Below, one piece after another: positions 7,696 through 14,779 of a stretch of 17,380 nucleotides of DNA. The translations under genes and the position numbers were made by a program. The notes beneath the pieces are model-generated. The model saw only the letters and a program-made list of their open reading frames with translations, was not told the DNA's origin and did no database searches. Position 1 is the first letter of the stretch; each line of letters begins with the position of its first letter. The stretch comes from Prevotella sp. CAG:1092. GTDB taxonomy: Bacteria > Bacteroidota > Bacteroidia > Bacteroidales > Bacteroidaceae. Where the stretch lies: the NCBI GenBank assembly GCA_000436915.1, contig HF994178.1:85846-103225 (forward strand). The letters run 5' to 3'.

Positions 7696-9861
7696 CTATA
7701 GTTTGTCGTCGGTTTCAATATCGAGTAATATCTGTAAATCAGAGTTCGATATATTGAAAGTCTTCGAAGGATTTTCTATAATGTATGGTTCGTAGAATTT
7801 CTCGTCGGACTTTGCTGATATTCTTGCACATATAGCTTTCGTAGCCTTGGTCCACTCACCTTTACTTCCATAGCAAAATGCCAATGCTCTGTTGTCTAAA
7901 TGATTATTTGCTCCCATAGTTTGTAAAGCAACATAATTAGAAATAGCTTGGTCGGTCTTACCCTGAAGAACCAAACCTAGAGCCAATGCACGTATCACCT
8001 CTGCATTATCAGTAAACTCAAACGACAATCGATAAAGGTTGCTTACAGCCTTGTCTATATCACCAATTCGTAATAGCGACAAGCAATAATACACCTGATG
8101 CTTCATTGCCTTTTCGCCATGAGTATTTATCAATGCATCATATAGCTTGGCTGCCGATACATAGTTTTCTGACCTAAAGGCTGTCAAGGCTGCACCTTTC
8201 AGAGCTTTTATGTTTGCTGCTTCCTTTTGGTATACCTTATAATAATATGTATATGCTTTGATATTGTCGCCACGTTTCATGTAGATATATGCTAACAACA
8301 TGCAGTCAGCATCGTTGTTAATATCGAAAACTGATAGCATAAGTGGCAAGGCATTATCACCACGCTTAACGAGGAATTTCACGAGTGTGCGTAATTCGTC
8401 GGGCATATACCTTGCAAATGGGTCTTCTCCTAAGAATTTTGAATGTCGTGAAAATATATTGTCAAAGCTATTCTTCTGTGGATAAAGCATGAAGAAGCGA
8501 TACAAATCCTGAAGATACAATCGGCGTATTTCGGCAGCATTATTCTTGTTTTCCATAAGCTTGCTTCCGATAATTTCTCCAGGAACAGCATCCTTGATAT
8601 TCTCAGGCAACTTCGAGAATATCGACGACATACTCAATACAAGCGAATATTTATCGTTATCGCAGAATGAGTTGCTGGCAAAAAGCATTTTTAGCAACGA
8701 AGACTCCTTGATTTCTTGCGAAATATTACCGAAGGCAGGATGGTTAATATTGAATGGTGCAAACCAATTAGACATGGTGTAGAAAAAAGCATATCGCTTC
8801 ATCTGCTTAAAGCCTCCGAAATAAATATCGGCACCTGCTTTCTGCATGTCCACCATCTTGCGCATTGATTGTTCCAATTCGTCCATTTTGCGGTCGGTAG
8901 CATCAGGATTAAGGATATCTTCCATAGGGTCGTCTTCCTTTTCTATGATGCCCGTCTTGGTAATGTCGACAGGACGGTTTTTCATTATCTCAGGAAATAT
9001 GTTGCGCTCCAAATATTCGTTGTCCTTTTCTGCATTATTGCAGAATACTACTTGGATTGCAGTTTCAAGGATTTCATCGCGCACACTCTCCTCTTTCAAC
9101 ATCTCTTCCACCAGTTTATCAACCTCGTGTAAATAAAGTTTGCATTCTATAACAGCAAACACAAAGCCCACGAGACCACGCTGGCGCAATGATTCGTCTT
9201 GAGCCTGTTTATAAATAGAAGCAAGAACGCGTACCTTGTTGAAGTCTGATGAAAGAAGTGTAGCCAAAGTTATGGCAGATGTAAGCCATTGAGCATCCTG
9301 AATGTCGATAGTTGGTGATAGCAATACTTTAGCTATATCGTCTGCTTTCGACTTGCTCCATGAACCACCCGTAACGATAGCGCTAAACAGACGGTCCATG
9401 TACGAATAGTGTTTGTTATATATAGAAGCCAACGAATTGTTTGCATTTGTAGCATCGTTGTTGCCATCAATATCAAACGAAGCAAAGGCTATATCTTGAA
9501 CGTATGTCTCCAGTTCCGACAATATCTCTGCAGCATCCACATTTATCTTTCTACCTTTATTATATAGTTCAGTAAATGCCGAATCCTTCTTTATCTTTAC
9601 CATAAGCGCTGCGTCGGCAGCAATACGCTTTACATGCAATAGCATGTCTGTATACATGCTTTGTCGCATCTTGTCGTCGTAGCCGTTACGCATATAGTTT
9701 TTCATGAGCTGATAGTTAGAGTTAATAGTTTCCAACTCCTCATTAAAGCCTGAGTATGGTTCAGCTTCGAAATACTTGTGAAGCGTTTCTATACACAAGC
9801 CAAGTGTCATGTTGCCTAATGTTTCTGGAGCAAACGTCTTATTGCTATCTCCTTGATTCAT
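7696..9861 (-). CDS. Tetratricopeptide-repeat protein of unknown function
   Basis: The product has 721 residues with no signal peptide or membrane segment, so it is probably cytoplasmic. The C-terminal third holds about five TPR-like helix pairs: roughly 518-551 (DADCMLLAYIYMKRGDNIKAY), 552-585, 588-618, 620-650 (AEVIRALALGLVLQGKTDQAI) and 655-683. The first 500 residues are mostly helical, acidic and charged and match no family I know. TPR arrays act as protein-binding scaffolds, so an adaptor role is the most that can be said. Its ATG (9861-9859) lies 1 bp after the stop of the lipoprotein gene, so translation of the two is probably coupled and their products may work together. The fucO-like gene follows after 44 bp. 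Confidence 0.85.
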   Translation of the reverse strand: MNQGDSNKTFAPETLGNMTLGLCIETLHKYFEAEPYSGFNEELETINSNYQLMKNYMRNGYDDKMRQSMYTDMLLHVKRIAADAALMVKIKKDSAFTELYNKGRKINVDAAEILSELETYVQDIAFASFDIDGNNDATNANNSLASIYNKHYSYMDRLFSAIVTGGSWSKSKADDIAKVLLSPTIDIQDAQWLTSAITLATLLSSDFNKVRVLASIYKQAQDESLRQRGLVGFVFAVIECKLYLHEVDKLVEEMLKEESVRDEILETAIQVVFCNNAEKDNEYLERNIFPEIMKNRPVDITKTGIIEKEDDPMEDILNPDATDRKMDELEQSMRKMVDMQKAGADIYFGGFKQMKRYAFFYTMSNWFAPFNINHPAFGNISQEIKESSLLKMLFASNSFCDNDKYSLVLSMSSIFSKLPENIKDAVPGEIIGSKLMENKNNAAEIRRLYLQDLYRFFMLYPQKNSFDNIFSRHSKFLGEDPFARYMPDELRTLVKFLVKRGDNALPLMLSVFDINNDADCMLLAYIYMKRGDNIKAYTYYYKVYQKEAANIKALKGAALTAFRSENYVSAAKLYDALINTHGEKAMKHQVYYCLSLLRIGDIDKAVSNLYRLSFEFTDNAEVIRALALGLVLQGKTDQAISNYVALQTMGANNHLDNRALAFCYGSKGEWTKATKAICARISAKSDEKFYEPYIIENPSKTFNISNSDLQILLDIETDDKL

Positions 9862-9862
9862 A

Positions 9863-10738
9863 TTACTTTGCGTGCTTATAGTTAAGTTTAGGTAAAGCCT
9901 TGATAGTTTTATTGTCGGCTTCAGTATATTTCTTTATCACGTCCGCATAGCTACCTATACCATATTTGTTTATCGAGTCGCAAGCCTCGTTGTATGCTTT
10001 TACAAACGATTTCAATTGTTGTTTTCTGCGATTATCTTCCATAGCCTTTTTGCGGAAAGCTATCACGCCAACATGTGTTCGCGAGAATGCGCTATCGGCA
10101 ATCTCCTTGTGGTTATGGAGCAAGGCTGTTGTAGCTTGAGGTTGTGGTAAAAACATTGCATCCATCTCGTTGTTCAACAACATTTTTAGTCGCAACTTCA
10201 CATCGTTGATTTGAATTTTATAGATACCCTCTTTTACTTTTGCCTTAGCTATTGCTACGTCTGCAAGCGAGTCGGTAGCCGAAAAACGAGTCATAGCAAT
10301 CATCTTATCTGCCAATTGCTCAAACTTCTTGATACGTTGTGCTTTGTTTGCGATGAATTTCCATCCAAGGTTAGTTTCTGCAACATACTTCAACTGGCAT
10401 TCCTTAGCTTCCAGCTTTGAAGCGCGAACACGTTCTGTAGCAGCACCCTCTATATATCCTCCAGCCAACAAGGTGTCGAGGTCGAGATGTGAATTGCGCA
10501 ATCTTAGGTTCACCTGCAGACTGTCATGGTCAAACATTCCACGCTCTTTAGCTACGAATATAGGTAGACAGTCCATAGTTGGTGTTACGCCTACTTTCAA
10601 TGCCAACGAGTCTTGGTAGCGAAGCTCCATGCGCTGTTTGTACGACAGGCGTTGCTTTTCTTGGCTTGTTTCATCACACGATGTAGCCAAATTCAGTATG
10701 GCTATCATAGTTGCTATATATATAATGTATCTTTTCAT
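9863..10738 (-). CDS. Lipoprotein resembling ABC-type substrate-binding protein (NitT/TauT-like)
   Basis: The 291-residue product begins with a lipoprotein signal, MKRYIIYIATMIAILNLATS, followed by Cys21. The acidic residues after the cysteine (DETSQE) resemble the surface-export signal of Bacteroidetes lipoproteins. The mature part opens like type 2 periplasmic binding proteins: LALKVGVTPTMDCLPIFVAKERGMF, then a segment corresponding to the usual LxxG-DxAxxxP region (LLAGGYIEGAATE), and NNEMDAMFLPQPQATTALL. This fits the NMT1/SsuA-like family that binds nitrate, sulfonates or thiamine precursors. No permease or ATPase gene is next to it, so transport is not shown. It overlaps in organisation with the TPR gene starting 1 bp later. 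The ligand is unknown. Confidence 0.8.
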   Translation of the reverse strand: MKRYIIYIATMIAILNLATSCDETSQEKQRLSYKQRMELRYQDSLALKVGVTPTMDCLPIFVAKERGMFDHDSLQVNLRLRNSHLDLDTLLAGGYIEGAATERVRASKLEAKECQLKYVAETNLGWKFIANKAQRIKKFEQLADKMIAMTRFSATDSLADVAIAKAKVKEGIYKIQINDVKLRLKMLLNNEMDAMFLPQPQATTALLHNHKEIADSAFSRTHVGVIAFRKKAMEDNRRKQQLKSFVKAYNEACDSINKYGIGSYADVIKKYTEADNKTIKALPKLNYKHAK

Positions 10739-10758
10739 GAATTGTTTCTTATTCTATG

Positions 10759-10766
10759 CAAAAATA
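10759..10766 (-). promoter_or_regulatory. -7 element for the lipoprotein-TPR-fucO group
   Basis: On the minus strand TATTTTTG (10766-10759) matches TAnnTTTG, 20 bp upstream of the lipoprotein start codon at 10738. Upstream is a T-rich run ending in G with non-ideal spacing (16 nt), so the -33 element is weak. It lies within the divergent region shared with radA, whose promoter starts 10 bp away. Confidence 0.55.
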
Positions 10767-10775
10767 AGCATTTAT

Positions 10776-10807
10776 TTTGTAACAAAAAAAAAATATTAGT
10801 AATTTTG
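10776..10807 (+). promoter_or_regulatory. Promoter of radA-queC
   Basis: TTTG (10776-10779) is followed after 20 nt by TAATTTTG (10800-10807), an exact Bacteroidetes consensus match. Only 7 nt separate its last base from the radA ATG at 10815, so the transcript must have almost no 5' leader or start at the ATG itself. Confidence 0.75.
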
Positions 10808-10814
10808 TGGCATT

Positions 10815-12206
10815 ATGGCAAAAGATAAGACTGTTTATGTATGTTCCAACTGCGGACAGGAGTCGGCAAAATGGATAGGTAAATGTCCGTCTTGTGGACA
10901 ATGGAACACCTTTAAGGAACTTCGAGTGTCTGCCGATACTGGTAGTTTGGCTGCTCGTAATGCTGCTGTCGATATGCATCGTGCTATGTCGCATAGTGGT
11001 GCTAAGCCTATGTTCCTAAAAGATATATCTTCGCAAGACGAGCCGCGTATTGATATGCACGACAACGAGCTTAACCGTGTGCTTGGAGGTGGACTCGTAC
11101 GTGGAAGCATAGTCTTGCTTGGTGGCGAGCCTGGTATTGGTAAAAGTACGCTCACATTGCAGACTGTGCTCAATATGCCCGACCGTCGCATACTCTATGT
11201 GAGCGGTGAGGAGAGTGCACATCAACTAAAGATGCGTGCTATGAGAATCAACCCAGATGCTGCCGACAACGTCATGATTCTGTGTGAAACATCTCTTGAA
11301 GATATCTTTAAACATATTGCCGAGGTGAAGCCTGAATTTGTTGTTATCGACTCCATACAAACCATTTCTACAGCCGATGTAGATAGTTCTCCTGGTAGTG
11401 TCACTCAGGTCAGAGAGTGTGCTTCTGCCCTACTTCGCTTTGCCAAAACAAGTGGGGTGCCAGTGCTTCTTATTGGTCATATAAATAAGGAAGGAACTAT
11501 AGCTGGTCCAAAGATTCTTGAACATATCGTTGATACAGTTATCCAGTTTGAGGGTGACAACCATTATATGTATCGCATACTGCGCTCTACCAAAAATCGT
11601 TTCGGTAGTACAGCAGAACTTGGAATCTATGAGATGCATCAGCAGGGATTGCGTCAGGTGGCAAATCCTTCAGAACTGCTCTTGTCGCAAGACCATAACG
11701 GACTTTCTGGTATTGCCATAAGTTCAGCTATTGAGGGTGTGCGACCATTTCTGGTTGAAACTCAAGCTTTAGTATCGTCGGCAGCTTATGGAACTCCACA
11801 ACGTTCAGCCACAGGTTTCGATCAGCGACGACTAAATATGCTTCTTGCTGTTCTCGAAAAGCGCGTAGGCTTTAAGCTTATGCAGAAGGATGTCTTTGTA
11901 AATATCGCTGGTGGTTTGCGAGTTACAGATCTCGCCATGGATCTTAGTGTTATTGCTGCCGTACTGTCAAGCAACGTTGATACTGCTATTGAAACAGGAT
12001 GGTGTATGGCTGGCGAAGTCGGATTAAGTGGCGAAGTGCGCCCTGTGAGTCGCATTGTTCAACGAATAGCCGAAGCTCAGAAACTCGGTTTTACAGATAT
12101 GATAGTACCATCTCATAACATGCAGGGTCTTGATACCTCGAAATTCAAAATCTCTCTACATCCTGTACGTAAGGTTGAAGAGGCGCTTCGATATCTCTTT
12201 GGATAA
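10815..12206 (+). CDS. radA: DNA repair protein RadA (Sms)
   Basis: RadA is a RecA-like hexameric helicase that extends D-loops by branch migration in recombination repair. The 463 residues match the family. An N-terminal C4 zinc finger (VCSNCG with Cys10 and Cys13; GKCPSCGQW with Cys24 and Cys27) is followed by the ATPase core: Walker A GGEPGIGKST (103-112), VSGEES (129-134), Walker B FVVIDS with Asp179, and the RadA signature KNRFG (260-264). The C-terminal third is the Lon-protease-like domain (about 300-463). The start MAKDKTVYVCSNCG is the standard start for the family. The promoter ends 7 bp upstream, so the mRNA is nearly or fully leaderless. queC follows after 28 bp without a terminator. 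Confidence 0.97.
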   Translation: MAKDKTVYVCSNCGQESAKWIGKCPSCGQWNTFKELRVSADTGSLAARNAAVDMHRAMSHSGAKPMFLKDISSQDEPRIDMHDNELNRVLGGGLVRGSIVLLGGEPGIGKSTLTLQTVLNMPDRRILYVSGEESAHQLKMRAMRINPDAADNVMILCETSLEDIFKHIAEVKPEFVVIDSIQTISTADVDSSPGSVTQVRECASALLRFAKTSGVPVLLIGHINKEGTIAGPKILEHIVDTVIQFEGDNHYMYRILRSTKNRFGSTAELGIYEMHQQGLRQVANPSELLLSQDHNGLSGIAISSAIEGVRPFLVETQALVSSAAYGTPQRSATGFDQRRLNMLLAVLEKRVGFKLMQKDVFVNIAGGLRVTDLAMDLSVIAAVLSSNVDTAIETGWCMAGEVGLSGEVRPVSRIVQRIAEAQKLGFTDMIVPSHNMQGLDTSKFKISLHPVRKVEEALRYLFG

Positions 12207-12234
12207 TAAATAAACTAAAATAATAAACAATAAT

Positions 12235-12888
12235 ATGAAAACATCTGTAATCATTGTGAGTGGCGGAATGGATTCCATCACACTGCTCTACGACAAGAAA
12301 GACGAAATTGCATTAGGAATATCATTCGACTATGGTAGTAACCACAATGCTCGTGAAATTCCTTTTGCTAAGATGCATTGCGAACGTTTGGGTATTGAGC
12401 ATATCATCATACCTCTCGACTTCATGCATCAATATTTCAAGAGTTCGTTGCTTCAAGGTGCCGATGCCATACCTGAAGGTCATTATGCCGACGCTAATAT
12501 GAAGTCTACGGTTGTGCCTTTCCGTAATGGTATCATGCTTGCTATAGCTGTAGGAATAGCCGAAAGTCGAAACCTTACAAAGGTGCTTGTTGCAAACCAT
12601 GGTGGCGACCATACTATATATCCCGACTGCCGTCCAGAATTTATTTCTGCCATTGATGCTGCTGCCTCGGCAGGAACATATGTCAATGTTAAGGTTTGTG
12701 CACCATATACCAATATCACCAAGACCGATATCGCCGCCATAGGCAAACATCTAGGCATTGATTATGCCGAAACATGGAGTTGCTATAAAGGTGGCGAAAA
12801 GCATTGTGGCAAATGTGGCACATGTGTAGAGCGTAAAGAGGCTCTTAAGGGAGCAGGAATAGAAGACAACACAGAATACGAAGAATAA
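12235..12888 (+). CDS. queC: 7-cyano-7-deazaguanine synthase
   Basis: QueC makes preQ0 from 7-carboxy-7-deazaguanine, ammonia and ATP in queuosine synthesis for tRNA modification. The 217 residues fit the family. The PP-loop is SGGMDS (9-14), FDYGSNHNAREI follows, and NHGGDHTIYPDCRPEF lies at about 121-136. The C-terminal zinc site has Cys183, Cys191, Cys194 and Cys197 (SCYKGG, then CGKCGTC). It follows radA by 28 bp and shares its transcript. A strong terminator begins 10 bp after the stop codon. No preQ1 riboswitch was recognised upstream. Confidence 0.96.
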   Translation: MKTSVIIVSGGMDSITLLYDKKDEIALGISFDYGSNHNAREIPFAKMHCERLGIEHIIIPLDFMHQYFKSSLLQGADAIPEGHYADANMKSTVVPFRNGIMLAIAVGIAESRNLTKVLVANHGGDHTIYPDCRPEFISAIDAAASAGTYVNVKVCAPYTNITKTDIAAIGKHLGIDYAETWSCYKGGEKHCGKCGTCVERKEALKGAGIEDNTEYEE

Positions 12889-12898
12889 CTATATTCTT

Positions 12899-12936
12899 AA
12901 TACTCATCTCGTAAGTTCGAGGTGAGTATTTTTTTT
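12899..12936 (+). terminator. Intrinsic terminator of radA-queC
   Basis: AATACTCATCTCG (12899-12911) pairs with CGAGGTGAGTATT (12918-12930), 13 bp with one wobble pair and a 6-nt loop. T8 (12929-12936) follows directly. It lies 10 bp after queC and marks the end of the core-gene block. Confidence 0.95.
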
Positions 12937-13183
12937 ATAAAATTACGCTAAAATCTGCCGAATAACTAAAAATGAGCTATTTATGAGTTTTTTACCTTAA
13001 TGGAGGTAATGATTTGGCAACAGTTCTAATTTATGCAATCTTCATAGGTTTGCTGTCAAACAACTCTTTTCGGGTTGCAAAAATACAATAATAATACGAA
13101 ACCGCAAGGACTTTTAGCAACTTTTTACGGTTAATTTTCTGTAATTATATAATATGGTTTAATCGTAATCACAGAAAAAAATG
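12937..13183. other. Intergenic stretch without a protein gene, before the Abi-like module
   Basis: No convincing coding frame was found here. It holds a small hairpin TTACCT/AGGTAA around 12991-13008, a hairpin GTTTG/CAAAC near 13048-13061, and a 13-bp inverted repeat at 13135-13178. A possible minus-strand promoter (TATTTTTG at 13085-13078 with CTTG 19 nt upstream) points toward queC but serves no visible gene. The stretch is A/T-rich and may be the edge of an insertion or a decayed gene. Confidence 0.5.
13135..13178. repeat. Inverted repeat upstream of the RNA/Abi promoter (operator-like)
   Basis: TTTTCTGTAATTA (13135-13147) and TAATCACAGAAAA (13166-13178) are reverse complements at 12 of 13 positions, separated by 18 bp. 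The right arm ends 5 bp before the -7 element TATTTTTG. This covers roughly -20 to -65 of the predicted start, where a dimeric regulator could bind. It could also fold as a hairpin in a longer transcript, but no T-run follows on the plus strand. Confidence 0.55.
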
Positions 13184-13191
13184 TATTTTTG
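13184..13191 (+). promoter_or_regulatory. -7 element of the promoter for the structured RNA and Abi-like gene
   Basis: TATTTTTG matches TAnnTTTG. The nearest -33 candidate is TTTA at 13158-13161 with a 22-nt gap, slightly off consensus. Transcription would start near 13196-13200, just before the structured RNA candidate. Confidence 0.6.
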
Positions 13192-13196
13192 TAGGC

Positions 13197-13282
13197 AAAT
13201 TGTATAAAAAACAAGACCCGATAGCTTGACGAATCAGAGGCTACCGGGAATCAACGCTACAAAGATAGTGTTTTTTCTTGTT
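13197..13282 (+). ncRNA. Candidate structured RNA upstream of the Abi-like HEPN gene (possible RNA antitoxin)
   Basis: Hairpin 1 pairs CCCG (13217-13220) with CGGG (13245-13248) and TAGC (13222-13225) with GCTA (13240-13243) across one A-C mismatch. An inner TGA/TCA stem (13227-13229, 13234-13236) is capped by CGAA. Hairpin 2 pairs ACGCTA (13254-13259) with TAGTGT (13266-13271) and runs into six T, a small intrinsic terminator. AACAAG (13210-13215) and CTTGTT (13277-13282) can close both hairpins into a three-way arrangement. The element is more GC-rich than its surroundings, has a promoter just upstream and sits 27 bp before the Abi-like start codon. AbiF-type HEPN proteins are known to travel with a conserved upstream RNA that acts as antitoxin, and this fits that layout. 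Whether it belongs to that RNA family cannot be decided without a covariance search. Confidence 0.62.
13254..13276 (+). terminator. Small intrinsic terminator between RNA candidate and Abi-like gene
   Basis: A 6-bp stem ACGCTA/TAGTGT (one G-U pair, 6-nt loop CAAAGA) is followed by TTTTTT. The stem is short, so read-through into the Abi-like gene is likely. This resembles type III toxin-antitoxin loci, where a leaky terminator sets the ratio of RNA to toxin mRNA. Confidence 0.6.
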
Positions 13283-13308
13283 ACAACCAAGTAAACGAAC
13301 AAATATTT

Positions 13309-14004
13309 ATGGAATATTTAGAATTTGAGCGGATTTTGTCTGCCAAACGAATACAGAGATACAAAGATGCTGCGAATGGTGACACTCGCAAGGCTATGGC
13401 TTTGTATCGTTACAACTTGCGCTTGTCGCAGGAGATGTTCACTATCGTTAGTTGTTTTGAAGTTGCTTTGCGTAATGCGATAGATAGCCTTTTAGTGCCG
13501 AGCTTGGGAGAGGATTGGTTGAAAGATTCCGTTCAAGACAATGGAATATTCTCCAATGGGCGCATGAACGAAACACGGAAAATCATAGAAAAGGCATACA
13601 ACCGTTTGAATAGACAAGGTAACTATTCTCATTCCAAGCTGATTGCCGAAATGGAATTTGGAGTTTGGAAATATATGTATTCTTCACTACAGTATCGTGC
13701 AACAGGACAATGTCTATTGAGGGCTTTTCCTAACAAACCTCGCTCATCGGCTGCTGTTCAATACAACAACACCTACATTTTCAATGAACTTGACAAGGTG
13801 AACAGTCTGCGAAACAGAATTGCTCATCACGAACCGATATGCTTTAGACTTCATGAGGCTGAGATTGATACAAGTTACATTATCAACGAATACCAGAAAA
13901 TTCAAACCTTGTTTTCGTGGATGGGCATTGATTCACATTCAATGCTTTATGGACTTGACCATGTGCAAAGTGTCTGTGCCAAGATAAATAGTTTAAAAGT
14001 GTAA
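13309..14004 (+). CDS. Abi-like (Abi_2/AbiF-related) HEPN protein, putative abortive-infection toxin
   Basis: The 231-residue product is helical and has the typical blocks of Abi-like proteins: RYKDAANGDTRKAMALYRYNLRLS (17-40), FEVALRNAI (50-58), AEMEFGVWKYMYSSL (113-127) and VNSLRNRIAHHEPI (164-177). The last holds the HEPN ribonuclease motif R-x4-H (Arg168, His173) followed by His174 and Glu175. HEPN proteins of this class are usually RNases that cut host RNA during phage attack. It is shorter than lactococcal AbiF/AbiD, so it is a compact relative. No signal or membrane segment is seen. The structured RNA candidate with promoter and terminator lies just upstream, and a PAS-LuxR regulator gene begins 15 bp downstream. 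Function is inferred from the motif and layout; anti-phage action is not shown by sequence alone. Confidence 0.85.
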   Translation: MEYLEFERILSAKRIQRYKDAANGDTRKAMALYRYNLRLSQEMFTIVSCFEVALRNAIDSLLVPSLGEDWLKDSVQDNGIFSNGRMNETRKIIEKAYNRLNRQGNYSHSKLIAEMEFGVWKYMYSSLQYRATGQCLLRAFPNKPRSSAAVQYNNTYIFNELDKVNSLRNRIAHHEPICFRLHEAEIDTSYIINEYQKIQTLFSWMGIDSHSMLYGLDHVQSVCAKINSLKV

Positions 14005-14019
14005 TTATAGAGTCTGCTT

Positions 14020-14778
14020 ATGAGCAACGACAAAAATGACTTCTTCCTCCATTCCAATGAGGTAAATCACATAGCGAAGGAGGATTACGACAAGATAGAA
14101 TTGTTGGTGAATACGGCAAAGGCTTTTGCTCGCAGCACCTACCAGTGCGTCTATATCATTGACTACTTCCACCAGGGTTTCATCTATGCCTCTGATAACC
14201 TGGCGTATCTCTGCGGCTTGCAACCAGAGCAACTCTTGGAGGCTGGCTATCAGATGTATATCGACCATGTGCCAGAGCAAGACTTGCAGATGTTGTTGGA
14301 AGTAAACAAGAAAGGTTTCGACCTATTCAACGAACTGCTTGTGGAAGACCGGCTGGAATATTCCATATCGTATGATTTCCATCTAACCAACGGCAAGCAT
14401 AGCCGACTGATTCATCATCATCTCACCCCGATTCTCCTTTCCGATGACGGCAGGATATGGCTTGCCTTCTGCACCGTTTCGTTGGCGGCGACCGATGAGC
14501 CAGGACATATCATCATGCAGAAGAATGGCGAGCGTGGGTATTTCGAGTATTCCACAGACCGCCACAAGTGGGAGAGGAAAGAAGGTATAACCTTGAGCGA
14601 GGCTGAGAGAGAAGTTTTGAGACTGTCTGCCCAAGGCTATACGATGAATGAAATTGCCGACAGAATGTGCAAGTCGGTGGATACCATCAAGGCTTGCAAG
14701 CGAAGCCTCTTCGCCAAATTGGGTGTGAAGAACATTGCAGAGGCTCTATTCCATGCGGTCAACTATCAGATGATATAA
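14020..14778 (+). CDS. PAS-LuxR family transcriptional regulator
   Basis: The product has 252 residues. About 40-155 form a PAS-like sensor domain (CVYIIDYFHQGFIYASDNLAYLCGL, YQMYIDHVPEQDL, then HLTNGKHSRLIHHHLTPI and RIWLAFCTVSL). Residues 188-250 are a LuxR/GerE helix-turn-helix: LSEAEREVLRLSAQGYTMNEIADRM, then SVDTIKACKRSLFAKLGVKNIAEA. No receiver domain or membrane segment is present, so it is a cytoplasmic one-component regulator sensing a small molecule or redox state. It starts 15 bp after the Abi-like stop, so co-transcription is possible. It ends 1 bp from the convergent ThiF-like gene. By eye its coding sequence looks more GC-rich than the Abi-like gene, so the two may have different origins. 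Its target genes are unknown; the OMP/ThiF-like pair is one candidate. Confidence 0.85.
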   Translation: MSNDKNDFFLHSNEVNHIAKEDYDKIELLVNTAKAFARSTYQCVYIIDYFHQGFIYASDNLAYLCGLQPEQLLEAGYQMYIDHVPEQDLQMLLEVNKKGFDLFNELLVEDRLEYSISYDFHLTNGKHSRLIHHHLTPILLSDDGRIWLAFCTVSLAATDEPGHIIMQKNGERGYFEYSTDRHKWERKEGITLSEAEREVLRLSAQGYTMNEIADRMCKSVDTIKACKRSLFAKLGVKNIAEALFHAVNYQMI

Positions 14779-14779
14779 A

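Noticed and set aside
12207..12234. preQ1 riboswitch before queC
   Set aside because: The 28-bp gap is A/T-rich with no stem or pseudoknot and is too short.
12235..12300. Met in the QueC PP-loop (SGGMDS) as an unusual substitution
   Set aside because: That position varies in the family. The essential Ser-Gly-Gly and Asp-Ser are intact, as are the four zinc cysteines.
13135..13282. CRISPR array or ToxIN-type repeat antitoxin upstream of the Abi-like gene
   Set aside because: No regularly spaced direct repeats are present. There is only one inverted repeat and a pair of hairpins.
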